Assembly: GCF_011683955.1 (NCBI RefSeq)
Contig: NZ_JAAQPI010000002.1
Coordinates: 1 to 64,000, forward strand
Direction of reading: 5' to 3'
DNA from: Pseudomaricurvus alkylphenolicus
GTDB lineage: Bacteria; Pseudomonadota; Gammaproteobacteria; Pseudomonadales; Cellvibrionaceae
DNA length: 64,000 nucleotides
Translations under genes and position numbers: made by a program
Notes under the pieces: generated by a model
Database searches by the model: none
What the model saw: the letters and a program-made list of their open reading frames with translations, nothing else
Told to the model about the DNA's origin: nothing
Shown here: positions 1 to 7,903 of the stretch, one piece after another
Numbering within the stretch: position 1 is the first letter of the stretch
How the letters are laid out: every line of letters begins with the position of its first letter

Positions 1-60
1 TTGCATGTGTTAGGCCTGCCGCCAGCGTTCAATCTGAGCCATGATCAAACTCTTCAGTTT
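1..60 (-). rRNA. rrs: 16S ribosomal RNA, 5' end (partial)
   Basis: Read on the minus strand, this is the 5' end of a bacterial 16S rRNA, recognised by the universal stretch AGAGTTTGATCATGGCTCAG followed by GAACGCTGGCGGC. The mature 5' end falls at about position 60 by analogy with E. coli, and the gene runs off the left edge. The leader and two promoters lie upstream (61–451). A rrn operon next to tyrS is an arrangement I know from Pseudomonas. The fragment is too short for species placement. Confidence 0.97.
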
Positions 61-310
61 AAATTTTTCGAAACCTCAATCTCTGATACATCGAGAGAAA
101 GCGGCTTCTAAACTTGGCTCATTCGCTTGAACAAATTACTTCACATAATGAATTAATGAGTTACTTACGAATGATAATTTTGTGTTCGCACTATCATCTC
201 GCAAGCACCCACACGCATTGCTTGATTAACTTTTTAAACAACCAGCGGGATGCTCGATCCGTCGCTGTTTCGGCGAGTTCGCCAGCCTTGCTTTGAAGGC
301 CTCCCTCAAC
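61..310 (-). ncRNA. rrn operon 5' leader (processed spacer, antitermination region)
   Basis: This stretch is transcribed ahead of the 16S rRNA and holds no convincing gene. On the minus strand it carries a boxA-like segment (about 221–243, around GTTTAAAAAGTT) followed by the hairpin AAGCA–GTGTGGG–TGCTT (about 201–225). That resembles the Pseudomonas 16S leader, where boxA is followed by a GTGTGGGTGCTTG element. The final stretch before the gene also shares the pattern GAGCCAAGTTTAG with pseudomonad leaders. The boxA core is diverged from TGCTCTTTAACA, so its exact limits are uncertain. A 60-codon plus-strand frame at 114–296 is taken as chance. Confidence 0.75.
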
Positions 311-323
311 CGTGGGATGCGAA

Positions 324-351
324 TTATACGCATCTTTCAGAGCTTGGCAAC
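324..351 (-). promoter_or_regulatory. rrn promoter P2
   Basis: On the minus strand, a -35 element TTGCCA (346–351) and a perfect -10 TATAAT (324–329) are separated by 16 bp. The site lies just upstream of the rRNA leader. The 16-bp spacing is typical of growth-rate-controlled rRNA promoters. Both hexamers are exactly 100 bp downstream of those of P1. Confidence 0.85.
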
Positions 352-423
352 CATTTTTTGTCGTTAATTTTTAATGACTTAGATGATTGTTTGAATCCCA
401 AGGCTCTGCGTTGAGAGCGGCGC

Positions 424-478
424 ATTATACAGAGGGGCCTGTTGGGCGCAAGCTGTTTTGTAAAAAAATTACCGAATC
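424..478 (-). promoter_or_regulatory. rrn promoter P1 with A/T-rich UP-like element
   Basis: On the minus strand, -35 TTGCGC (446–451) and a perfect -10 TATAAT (424–429) are separated by 16 bp. The spacer near the -10 is G/C-rich, as expected for a stringently controlled promoter. Immediately upstream is an A/T-rich run (about 461–478, GGTAATTTTTTTA on this strand) in the place where an UP element binds the RNA polymerase alpha subunit. Confidence 0.85.
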
Positions 479-502
479 TGAGTAGCCGCCCACTGAAAAC
501 CA

Positions 503-529
503 AAAAAGCCCGCTATAAGCGGGCTTTTT
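503..529. terminator. Rho-independent terminator after tyrS
   Basis: The hairpin AAAAAGCCCGC-TATAA-GCGGGCTTTTT has a 6-bp G/C stem (GCCCGC/GCGGGC), extended by flanking A and T runs. It lies 31 bp beyond the tyrS stop codon. The A/T tracts on both sides let it work in either direction, so it separates tyrS from the upstream end of the rrn promoter region. Confidence 0.9.
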
Positions 530-559
530 GCATGAGTCAAGACTATCTGAAAGAAGCCT

Positions 560-1867
560 TTAGGCTGACCTCTTAAGCAGATGGTTCTTCTTTTTGCCAA
601 GCTTGACCAGGTAAAACCGACCATAGAGCGCCTTGTCGGCAGCAAAGACTTCGTGGGCCTTCATATTGTCTTCTGCTCCTTTGGCCTCACCATTCACCCA
701 AACCGCCTGGCGACCCAGCGCATCTTTCACTTCCCGGCCAGCCTTTACCATACCCGCATCCGTGAGTAGCGAGGTCATGGGGATTTGCTCCAGCCCCTCT
801 GGCAACTCGGTACAGGGCAGACCATCCAAAGCCAATTGCTCAAGATCTGCCTCACTGAGATCACTGAAAGATCCACTGAACATAGCATGGGTAATACGCT
901 CAGCAGCCTCCAACCCCTCTTCACCGTGAATCAGACGCGTGACTTCCCGGGCCAGAACACCCTGAGCCTGAGGACGCCCCTGAGCCGCCTGATCCTCTGC
1001 CTCTATAGAGGCTATTTCCTCAACACTTAAGAAAGTGAAATATCTGAGGAATTTGTACACATCCGCATCGGCGGTATTCAGCCAGAACTGATAAAAAGCA
1101 TAAGGGGAGGTCTTGGCAGCATCCAGCCAAATGGTACCGCTCTCCGTCTTACCAAACTTGGTTCCATCAGACTTGGTCACCAAAGGCAGGGTGAGTCCAA
1201 ATACATGGCCGCCATGCATCTTACGGGTGAGATCGACACCACCGACGATATTGCCCCACTGGTCCGATCCACCGATCTGAAGTGTGCAGTCATTGCGCTT
1301 ATACAGCTCGGAAAAATCGTACGACTGCAACAACATGTAGGTAAATTCAGTGAAAGAGATGCCCGCTCCTTCACGATCAATCCGCTGCTTGACGGACTCT
1401 TTATTGATCATATTGTTGACTGAGAAGTGCTTGCCAACGTCCCTGAGGAAATCCAGCACATTCAAATTGGCAGTCCAATCCAGATTATTGACCACCTCGG
1501 CGCCATTGCCAGGGAGATCAAAATCGATGAAACGCGATACCTGATCCCGGATTTTTCCCACCCAGCTGGCAACAACATCCGGAGTATTCAGCTTGCGCTC
1601 CTGAGCCTTGAAACTGGGATCGCCAATAAGGCCTGTCGCCCCTCCCACCAGAGCAATTGGCTTATGCCCCGCCAACTGGAAACGCTTTAATGTCAGTAAG
1701 GGCACCAGACTACCGATATGGAGGCTGTCAGCGGTGGGGTCAAACCCGCAATAAAGGGTACGGGAACCATCAGCCAGGTAAGATTCCAACGCGTCATCTC
1801 CGGTCATTTGGGCAATCAGCCCCCGCGCTTGCAAATCCTGAATTAAATTGCCATCGACACTGGACAT
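560..1867 (-). CDS. tyrS: Tyrosyl-tRNA synthetase
   Basis: This class I aminoacyl-tRNA synthetase charges tRNA-Tyr with tyrosine in the cytoplasm. The 435-residue product shows the HIGH-type motif as HIGS (about residue 50), a tyrosine-pocket segment [10 protein letters not shown], and a KFGKT version of the KMSKS loop (about residue 240). A C-terminal S4-like RNA-binding domain covers roughly the last 70 residues. Length and sequence fit the E. coli TyrS type. I chose the ATG at 1867 because AAGG lies about 10 bases upstream; a GTG three codons earlier has no room for a ribosome site. It is divergent from mepM, and its terminator is at 503–529. Confidence 0.97.
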   Translation of the reverse strand: MSSVDGNLIQDLQARGLIAQMTGDDALESYLADGSRTLYCGFDPTADSLHIGSLVPLLTLKRFQLAGHKPIALVGGATGLIGDPSFKAQERKLNTPDVVASWVGKIRDQVSRFIDFDLPGNGAEVVNNLDWTANLNVLDFLRDVGKHFSVNNMINKESVKQRIDREGAGISFTEFTYMLLQSYDFSELYKRNDCTLQIGGSDQWGNIVGGVDLTRKMHGGHVFGLTLPLVTKSDGTKFGKTESGTIWLDAAKTSPYAFYQFWLNTADADVYKFLRYFTFLSVEEIASIEAEDQAAQGRPQAQGVLAREVTRLIHGEEGLEAAERITHAMFSGSFSDLSEADLEQLALDGLPCTELPEGLEQIPMTSLLTDAGMVKAGREVKDALGRQAVWVNGEAKGAEDNMKAHEVFAADKALYGRFYLVKLGKKKNHLLKRSA

Positions 1868-2074
1868 CTCAATCACACCTTATCTATCTAGCACCTGGAA
1901 AAAGGCTGCACCATACCGAATCCAGGCGTAAAAACAAGCTCTACAGCTCTCTGCCTTATAGACGATAGTCCTCTCGCCCCGGAAAGGCCACGGGGATGTA
2001 GCAGTAGATGCCTTCAGGCGACATTTCTGATATAAGAGTACGGCTACCGAAGATTTGATGAATGCGTCAGCTTT

Positions 2075-3430
2075 ATGATGGAACCCCCTGAAAAACAAAA
2101 GAAAAGCCCAATCATGGAGCTGCTGCAACGATTCCCCAAACGGCACCTGGTTACTACCGCTGTGCTGGTGATAGCGCTGGTGGGTATGCTCTTGCTGCCG
2201 GGCAAGGATGATATTGAGCCTCAGCGCCAGTCCCGGCCAATCAGCATTGACATCCAGGAAGATGTTAAAGCCCTCATGCCGGAAGTAACTGAACCTGTGA
2301 CCGCCGAGATCGTACCCCAGGTCGAATGGCACCGTGAAACGGTGCGCTCGGGTGATAACTTGTCATTGATTTTCCAAAGGGCCGGACTCACCGACCGTGA
2401 CCTGCTGGAATTTATGAAGGGTCATAATGAGAGCAAAAAGCTCAAACGCATCCATCCAGGCCATGAGCTGGAGTTTCATATCGAAGATAAACAGCTGCTG
2501 GCCCTGAGGTATCGCGAAAACCGCCTGAACAGTCATCTGTTTAACCGCACTGCCAAACGCACTTTCGAATACGAAAAAGAGACCCGCCAACCCGATGTGC
2601 AGTCCGCTTACAGAGAGGCGGTTATACATGACTCTCTTTTCCTGGCCGGGCAAAAAGTGCAAATGGACGCCGATCTGATTATGGAGCTGGCCAACATCTT
2701 TGGGTGGGATATTGATTTCGGTCTGGATATCCGCAAGGGCGATCACTTTAAGGTGTTGTTTGAAGAGCGCTTCCTGGATGGTGAGAAAATTGGCAATGGC
2801 AATATCCTTGCCGCGGAGTTCACCAATCAGAAAACCACCTTCCGTGCGGTCAGGTACGAAGATAATAAAGGCAACACCCACTATTACACCCCGGAAGGCA
2901 AGAGCATGCGTAAGGCATTCCTGCGAGCACCGCTGGATTTTCGTCGCATAAGCTCTAATTTTAATCCTCGACGCATTCACCCGAAATTCAAAACAGTCCG
3001 CCCCCACCGTGGCACTGACTACGCGGCCTCAAGAGGCACGCCGGTTTGGGCATCTGGCGACGGCAAAGTCATTACGTCATCCTACACGAAGGCCAATGGT
3101 AACTATGTCGTCATCCAACACGGCAATAATGTTCAGACAAAGTACCTTCACCTTCACAAGCGCAAGGTCAAAACCGGCCAAAGAGTGAGACAGAAGCAGC
3201 TGATCGGCACTGTAGGGTCTACCGGGTATTCTACCGGCCCGCACCTCCACTACGAGTTTTTGCTCAACGGCGTGCACCGCAATCCCCGCACTATTCTGCA
3301 AAAACTGCCAAAAGCCAAGTCAATAGCCAAAGCCGAGACCGAGCGCTTTAGGGCGGCAACCCAGCCTCTTCTGGAGGCCATGGAGCAACAGCATCAGCAA
3401 CGCTTGCTGGCCCGCGCCGGAACGGAGTAA
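2075..3430 (+). CDS. mepM: Murein DD-endopeptidase, M23 family (MepM-like)
   Basis: This is an envelope peptidase expected to cut D-Ala–meso-DAP cross-links so that peptidoglycan can grow. The 451-residue protein has a short cytoplasmic N-terminus and one membrane segment (about residues 26–43). A LysM/OapA-like region (about 88–175) includes GDNLSLIFQRAGL. The C-terminal LytM domain carries the zinc motif HxxxD (PHRGTDYA, about residue 311) and HLHYE (about residue 390). All metal-binding residues are present, so an active enzyme is likely. It is followed after 7 bp by anmK, linking wall cleavage to recycling. The start could be either of two adjacent ATG codons; neither has a strong ribosome site. 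Confidence 0.93.
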   Translation: MMEPPEKQKKSPIMELLQRFPKRHLVTTAVLVIALVGMLLLPGKDDIEPQRQSRPISIDIQEDVKALMPEVTEPVTAEIVPQVEWHRETVRSGDNLSLIFQRAGLTDRDLLEFMKGHNESKKLKRIHPGHELEFHIEDKQLLALRYRENRLNSHLFNRTAKRTFEYEKETRQPDVQSAYREAVIHDSLFLAGQKVQMDADLIMELANIFGWDIDFGLDIRKGDHFKVLFEERFLDGEKIGNGNILAAEFTNQKTTFRAVRYEDNKGNTHYYTPEGKSMRKAFLRAPLDFRRISSNFNPRRIHPKFKTVRPHRGTDYAASRGTPVWASGDGKVITSSYTKANGNYVVIQHGNNVQTKYLHLHKRKVKTGQRVRQKQLIGTVGSTGYSTGPHLHYEFLLNGVHRNPRTILQKLPKAKSIAKAETERFRAATQPLLEAMEQQHQQRLLARAGTE

Positions 3431-3437
3431 ACAGACT

Positions 3438-4544
3438 GTGAGTGAAATCTATATCGGCTTAATGTCGGGAACCAGCGCAGACGGCATTGACGCCGTTGCC
3501 CTTGAGTGGAATGAGGGCAAGATACGGATACTTGGCCATTTGGAGCACAGTTACGCTCCCGAACTGAGACAAGACATCGTTGAACTTTGCCAGCCCGGCC
3601 CCAATGAAGTGCAGCGACTCGGGCAGCTCGACCACCGCTTGGGACTGGCATTCGCTGATACGGCGCTGAAATTGATAGAAAAGCTGAGACTGAAACCCAG
3701 TGAAATTACCGCCATTGGCAGCCACGGCCAAACCGTGAGACACCAGCCCCCGGGCAGTCTGGATTTTCCCTTCACCCTGCAGATTGGCGACCCTAATATC
3801 ATTGCTGAACGCACGGGCATTACCACCGTCAGTGATTTCCGACGCAGGGACATGGCGGTTGGCGGGCAGGGCGCTCCCCTCGCCCCGGCATTTCACCAAG
3901 CTGCCTTTGGCAACAGCAGCGAGGTTCGTGTGATCGTAAACCTGGGTGGGATCGCCAACATCACCGTACTGCGCCCTGGTCATGATACGCTCGGATTCGA
4001 CACCGGGCCGGCGAACGTGCTTCTGGATAGTTGGATTCAGCGTCACCGCAGCCTGCCCTACGACAAAGACGGACACTGGGCGAGCACCGGGATATTCCAG
4101 TCCGAGCTGCTGGAGATACTGCTGCAGCATAGCTACTTCCGCAAAGATCCCCCCAAGAGTACCGGACGGGAGGATTTCCATTTGGACTGGCTGGATCAGC
4201 AGTTGGAAATTCTGCCCCCCTTAAAACCTGCGGATGTTCAGGCAACCCTGGTAGAGCTGACTGCAATCAGCGTGTCCCGGGATATCGAAGATCACGCACA
4301 TGACTGCAAGGCCATCTACTTGTGTGGTGGAGGTGCAAACAATCCATTACTGAGGGAGGGTATTGAGCAACACAGTGGCATCGGCACCTATACCACCACT
4401 GAGCTGGGTATTGATCCGCAACAGGTGGAAGGTGCGGCATTTGCCTGGCTGGCGCACCAGGCATTACAGCGACTGCCCGGTAACTCCCCCTCCACCACCG
4501 GGGCCGACAAGGCGGTTATATTGGGAGGAATCTACCCGGCGTGA
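3438..4544 (+). CDS. anmK: Anhydro-N-acetylmuramic acid kinase
   Basis: AnmK converts anhydro-MurNAc released during wall turnover to MurNAc-6-phosphate. The 368-residue length is typical. The N-terminal phosphate-binding motif IGLMSGTSADGIDAV, the segment GSHGQTVRH, the Asp-containing DFRRRDMAVGGQGAPL and the C-terminal LCGGGANNPLL are all family signatures. The start is GTG at 3438, 7 bp after the mepM stop, so the two genes are probably co-transcribed. It converges on the DsrE-like gene at 4572 with a 27-bp gap. Confidence 0.97.
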   Translation: MSEIYIGLMSGTSADGIDAVALEWNEGKIRILGHLEHSYAPELRQDIVELCQPGPNEVQRLGQLDHRLGLAFADTALKLIEKLRLKPSEITAIGSHGQTVRHQPPGSLDFPFTLQIGDPNIIAERTGITTVSDFRRRDMAVGGQGAPLAPAFHQAAFGNSSEVRVIVNLGGIANITVLRPGHDTLGFDTGPANVLLDSWIQRHRSLPYDKDGHWASTGIFQSELLEILLQHSYFRKDPPKSTGREDFHLDWLDQQLEILPPLKPADVQATLVELTAISVSRDIEDHAHDCKAIYLCGGGANNPLLREGIEQHSGIGTYTTTELGIDPQQVEGAAFAWLAHQALQRLPGNSPSTTGADKAVILGGIYPA

Positions 4545-4571
4545 GCGCCAGAAACCGACATAGCTGGAGCT

Positions 4572-5027
4572 TTAGAAATAAACATAATCAAGCTCGTCGA
4601 TCAGCCTGTTTACCTCATCAGGTCCAAAAGGCACTGTGCTGATAAAGGGATAGAGTTCACTGCGATCGCGACCCAGCACCCCCATACGCGTTTCACAAAC
4701 ACGGATATCCACAACCCTGAACGCGCTCAGCTTGGCTGCCAGGTCCACCAGCTCCCGATTCTCAAGATAACTCTGACGAAAAAAAACAGCCACTTCGGGG
4801 CCATGCACCACCAGGGTTGCCGGGGGCAACATGCCCTGAAAACGCCCCTCCATAAAGAGAGTTTCCGCGCGTTTGAGAGCCTGAAGCAATTCCTGTGGGG
4901 TATTGAGTTCGATACGAGCCAGATAGCCGGGGGCTACCGGCAACTCAATGGCATCTTCCCCTTCAGTCGCCAGGACGCTGGAGCCCAGCAGGCATAGCCA
5001 AAGGGTAAACAGTGTGATGAGGCGCAA
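4572..5027 (-). CDS. Exported DsrE/DsrF-like protein
   Basis: The 151-residue product begins with a signal peptide (MRLITLFTLWLCLLGSSVLA, cleavage near residue 20), so it is probably periplasmic. The rest resembles the DsrE/DsrF fold: a helix-rich half, then VVHGPEVAVFF, a helix, and the pattern DIRVCETRMGVLG followed by a C-terminal VPFG...IDELDYVYF. In this superfamily the Cys of VC often handles sulfur; here it is present (VCE). I chose a TTG start at 5027 because AAGGAGA sits 5 bases upstream. The frame extends 18 codons further, but that extension has no ribosome site and would hide the signal peptide. It is next to erpA, so a sulfur or Fe–S link is possible but unproven. Confidence 0.7.
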   Translation of the reverse strand: MRLITLFTLWLCLLGSSVLATEGEDAIELPVAPGYLARIELNTPQELLQALKRAETLFMEGRFQGMLPPATLVVHGPEVAVFFRQSYLENRELVDLAAKLSAFRVVDIRVCETRMGVLGRDRSELYPFISTVPFGPDEVNRLIDELDYVYF

Positions 5028-5102
5028 TGATCTCTCCTTAGGGGCGTCAGTCACCGCCGGATAATAACCGGACTCTACCAAGCGACGACAGGCGAGAAAA
5101 GA

Positions 5103-5456
5103 TCAGACCGAAAAAGAGGAACCGCAGCCGCAGGTGGAGCTGGCGTTAGGGTTTTGAACCAAAAACCGTGACCCCTGCAGCCCTTCTTCGTAATCCACCT
5201 CTGACCCGACGAGGAATGGGTAGCTCATGGCATCGACCAGAACGGTGATGCCTCCCTGTTCGATACAGGCATCGTCCTCTGCGACCAATTCGTCGAAAGT
5301 AAATCCATATTGAAAGCCGGAGCAGCCGCCACCCGTAACGAACACCCTGAGCTTGAGCTCATCATTGGCTTCTTCTTCCACCAGGGATTTCACCTTGGCA
5401 ACCGCGCTGTCAGTAATCTGGAGGGTTTGAGGGGTAAAGGTTTCCGGCGTCGACAT
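5103..5456 (-). CDS. erpA: A-type iron–sulfur carrier protein ErpA
   Basis: ErpA hands Fe–S clusters to target apoproteins, including isoprenoid-synthesis enzymes and respiratory complexes. The 117-residue protein has the three conserved cysteines of the HesB/IscA family: C45 in [11 protein letters not shown] and C109/C111 in STCGCGSSF. The ATG at 5456 is preceded by GGAG at 8 bases. A good promoter (5504–5533) lies in the short gap and runs into the end of the bactofilin gene. Confidence 0.97.
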   Translation of the reverse strand: MSTPETFTPQTLQITDSAVAKVKSLVEEEANDELKLRVFVTGGGCSGFQYGFTFDELVAEDDACIEQGGITVLVDAMSYPFLVGSEVDYEEGLQGSRFLVQNPNASSTCGCGSSFSV

Positions 5457-5503
5457 CTATAGCTCCGAGCTGCAATAAACACAAAAGTGCAGTACTTGCC
5501 CGC

Positions 5504-5533
5504 ATTATCCCTTTACCCCAGTAAAACAGTCAA
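5504..5533 (-). promoter_or_regulatory. Candidate erpA promoter
   Basis: On the minus strand, -35 TTGACT (5528–5533) and -10 GATAAT (5504–5509) are separated by 18 bp, 48 bp upstream of the erpA start. The -35 overlaps the bactofilin stop codon. This would give erpA its own transcript separate from the argC-side genes. I did not find a clear IscR-type site. Confidence 0.6.
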
Positions 5534-5970
5534 GTATTGCCTTTGGCCAGATCTTCATCCTGTGAATCGACAACGAGCGGCTTCTGGCTGGCCACCTTGG
5601 GTGATTCACCGCTATAGACCAGACTGCCGTTCACCTGCGCGCCTTTTACCATTTCAATCATGTTGTAGTGCACATTGCCCTGAACCGCAGCTTTGGCCGC
5701 CAGCTCAACATGCTTGCTGGAGTGGACATCGCCATTGACCGTGCCATTGATCACGATGGTCGGTACACAGATCTCGCCCTCAACCATGCCTTTTTCCATG
5801 ATTCTCACACGTGCATCGGCCCCCTCTTCAGCGCGGATATTACCCCTCACCCGACCTTCCACTTCGAGATTGCCACTGAAGTGGATATCACCAATCATCT
5901 CAGTGGATTTTGATATCAATGTGGTGCTGCCCGACGCAAAGGACAGTGATTTATCTTTCTTAGTCAACAC
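5530..5970 (-). CDS. Bactofilin (polymer-forming cytoskeletal protein)
   Basis: Bactofilins assemble into nucleotide-independent filaments that organise envelope processes such as wall synthesis or polarity. The 146-residue protein is a beta-helix repeat: residues 20–125 show the repeating pattern of short hydrophobic strands with Gly turns (GDIHFSGNLEVEGRVRGNI, INGTVNGDV, GNVHYNMIEM). The ends are polar and flexible. It starts 5 bp after the membrane-anchored coiled-coil gene (5976–6716) and is surely co-transcribed with it. The same pair next to argC and erpA is familiar from Pseudomonas. Confidence 0.92.
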   Translation of the reverse strand: MLTKKDKSLSFASGSTTLISKSTEMIGDIHFSGNLEVEGRVRGNIRAEEGADARVRIMEKGMVEGEICVPTIVINGTVNGDVHSSKHVELAAKAAVQGNVHYNMIEMVKGAQVNGSLVYSGESPKVASQKPLVVDSQDEDLAKGNT

Positions 5971-5975
5971 TGGCG

Positions 5976-6716
5976 TTAACCCTCCTGAACCAACCAGCCA
6001 AATTTCTTTTCAACGACCACAGCCTGTTTGCCAGTGGATCTCGCGACCAGCTCGATCCTCACCGGCTCAAACTCCTCGGGCAATTGCAGACGCCCCTCCA
6101 ATGTTTGGAAATACTTGAATCTGAGCTTGATGTTTTCCTGTGCAACACTGTCGGACAAGTCCTTCAGTGGCAGCGTCACCATTTTTTCCCGCTGTCGCCC
6201 CACGACATTAAACTTGAGCGAGCCGTTCAACAACGTATGTCGCGTGGCCAGTTGTTGAACAATAAGCTTGTACTCGTACTGGCGGGGTACACCCGTAGAG
6301 AGAACATCCAGCGAGCCAATCGTCAGTCCTCGCTGATTGTCACTTGGCGCCATCAGACTGCGGTAGAAACTGATGTCTTCCTGCAACTGGGCGATACGAG
6401 ACTTAAGCTCCATCACCTCGGTTCGAACACCCTCGCTGGCCTTGCGATCAACCTGTGACCCCAACTCCAGGTTGGCTACCTGCTGCCGCAGCTCGTCAAT
6501 CTGCTCGCCGCGGGAAACAACCTCTACCCGAAGTGTATCGCGCTCTTCCACGGCCTGAAGATAGGCCTGCCGGGCACTGGTGCCCCCGTACCAATAGCTC
6601 AATGCGGCGACAAACACAATGCTGGCGGCGATAGCAAAAACCAGTGCATAGCGCCGCCCCGGATGATAGGCGACAACCTTCATCTCATATTGTTTGCTGC
6701 CTTTTACGGCGGTCAT
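5976..6716 (-). CDS. Membrane-anchored coiled-coil protein, DUF6776 family
   Basis: This is a 246-residue protein of unknown function. A short cytoplasmic N-terminus leads into one membrane helix (about residues 23–44). A coiled coil follows (about 48–120, rich in E, R, L and Q with heptad spacing, e.g. RTEVMELKSRIAQLQEDISFY). The beta-rich C-terminal half includes LNGSLKFNVVGRQREK. The topology suggests the bulk is periplasmic. The ATG at 6716 has AGGA 7 bases upstream. Position between argC and bactofilin suggests it works with the filament, for example as a membrane partner; that is inference from gene order. Confidence 0.8.
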   Translation of the reverse strand: MTAVKGSKQYEMKVVAYHPGRRYALVFAIAASIVFVAALSYWYGGTSARQAYLQAVEERDTLRVEVVSRGEQIDELRQQVANLELGSQVDRKASEGVRTEVMELKSRIAQLQEDISFYRSLMAPSDNQRGLTIGSLDVLSTGVPRQYEYKLIVQQLATRHTLLNGSLKFNVVGRQREKMVTLPLKDLSDSVAQENIKLRFKYFQTLEGRLQLPEEFEPVRIELVARSTGKQAVVVEKKFGWLVQEG

Positions 6717-6746
6717 AAGATGTCCTGTTCGTAACTGATAACCGAC

Positions 6747-7787
6747 CTAAGGCAGGATGGCCACCTGATTCAAACCCGTGGTTTCGTTGAGGCCAAACAT
6801 GATATTCATGTTCTGCACCGCCTGCCCGGACGCACCCTTGGTGAGATTGTCAATAACCGACAGGACCACAACTTTACCGCGCTGCTGAGGTTCAAAGACC
6901 GAAATCCTGCAGGTGTTTACACTTTTAACCGTGCGCGTCTGAGGATGGCTGCCCGCCGGCAAAACATCCACAAAAGGCTCATCGCGATAGCGCTCTTCAA
7001 ACAGCGCTTGCAGGTCAGCGGCCGAATCCGTCAATGTGGCATAGAGCGTGGCATGGATACCACGGATCATTGGCAGCAGGTGAGGCACAAAGGTCACCTT
7101 GGCGGGAGTCGCTTCTGTTGACTGAACATCGCGCAAGCCCTGTTCAATCTCCGGCAGATGACGGTGGCCGCCACAGGCATAAGCCTTAAAGCTGTCAGAA
7201 ACCTCGCTCATCAGATTGTCGATCTTGCCCTGACGGCCGGCCCCACTGACCCCCGATGCCGCATTGGCTATCAGGTCTCCGGGGTCAACCAGGTTCTTCT
7301 CCAGCAGGGGAATAAAGCCAAGTTGTGTCGCTGTGGGATAGCACCCTGGGCAAGCTACCAATTGCGCGCTGCGAATCGCCTCACGATTCACCTCCGGCAA
7401 ACCATAGACCGCTTGTTCGATCAACTCAGGGCAACCGTGCTCCTGGCCATACCACATTTCCCACACACCCTGATTGCGGATGCGGAAATCGGCGGAAAGG
7501 TCGATAACCCGCACACCCCGACTGATAAGCTCCGGCATCATGGCCTGAGCGACACCATGAGGCGTGGCAAAAAACACCACATCGCAGCTCACCAGCTCAG
7601 CGACATCCGGAACGGTAAACTCCAGGTCCAGAAAACCGCGCAGGCTGGGGTAGAGCTCGTCGACCCGGACACCGCTTTCGGCGCGGGAGGTAATCACGCG
7701 CACCTCGGCCTCTGGGTGATTGACCAACAACCTCAATAACTCAACACCGGTGTAACCGGTGCCGCCAACAATACCAACCTGAATCAC
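6747..7787 (-). CDS. argC: N-acetyl-gamma-glutamyl-phosphate reductase
   Basis: ArgC makes N-acetylglutamate semialdehyde with NADPH, the third step of arginine synthesis. The 346-residue protein has the nucleotide-binding start [18 protein letters not shown] and the active-site cysteine in [13 protein letters not shown] (about residue 147). A conserved HRHLPEIEQ histidine segment follows (about residue 207). The start is GTG at 7787 with GGAG 8 bases before it. A stem-loop (7828–7843) lies 40 bp upstream. The gene is divergent from the CLC gene. Confidence 0.97.
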   Translation of the reverse strand: MIQVGIVGGTGYTGVELLRLLVNHPEAEVRVITSRAESGVRVDELYPSLRGFLDLEFTVPDVAELVSCDVVFFATPHGVAQAMMPELISRGVRVIDLSADFRIRNQGVWEMWYGQEHGCPELIEQAVYGLPEVNREAIRSAQLVACPGCYPTATQLGFIPLLEKNLVDPGDLIANAASGVSGAGRQGKIDNLMSEVSDSFKAYACGGHRHLPEIEQGLRDVQSTEATPAKVTFVPHLLPMIRGIHATLYATLTDSAADLQALFEERYRDEPFVDVLPAGSHPQTRTVKSVNTCRISVFEPQQRGKVVVLSVIDNLTKGASGQAVQNMNIMFGLNETTGLNQVAILP

Positions 7788-7821
7788 GGCCTTATCTCCA
7801 AACAGCAGTGTATTTACACAA

Positions 7822-7843
7822 AAAATAGCCGTGTCATCACGGC
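7822..7843 (-). promoter_or_regulatory. Stem-loop followed by T tract upstream of argC
   Basis: On the minus strand GCCGTG-ATGA-CACGGC (7828–7843) forms a 6-bp G/C stem with a 4-base loop and is followed by TATTTTTTG. It looks like a small intrinsic terminator placed before argC, or a coincidental operator palindrome. Nothing on this strand ends just upstream, because the neighbouring CLC gene is divergent. If real it would act as an attenuator or as a block to antisense transcription from inside the CLC gene. Confidence 0.4.
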
Positions 7844-7903
7844 AATCCGCTAGTTTAGCGCAACAGATTGCATAAGCAACGCATCGCTCTTAAGATTTCG
7901 CCC

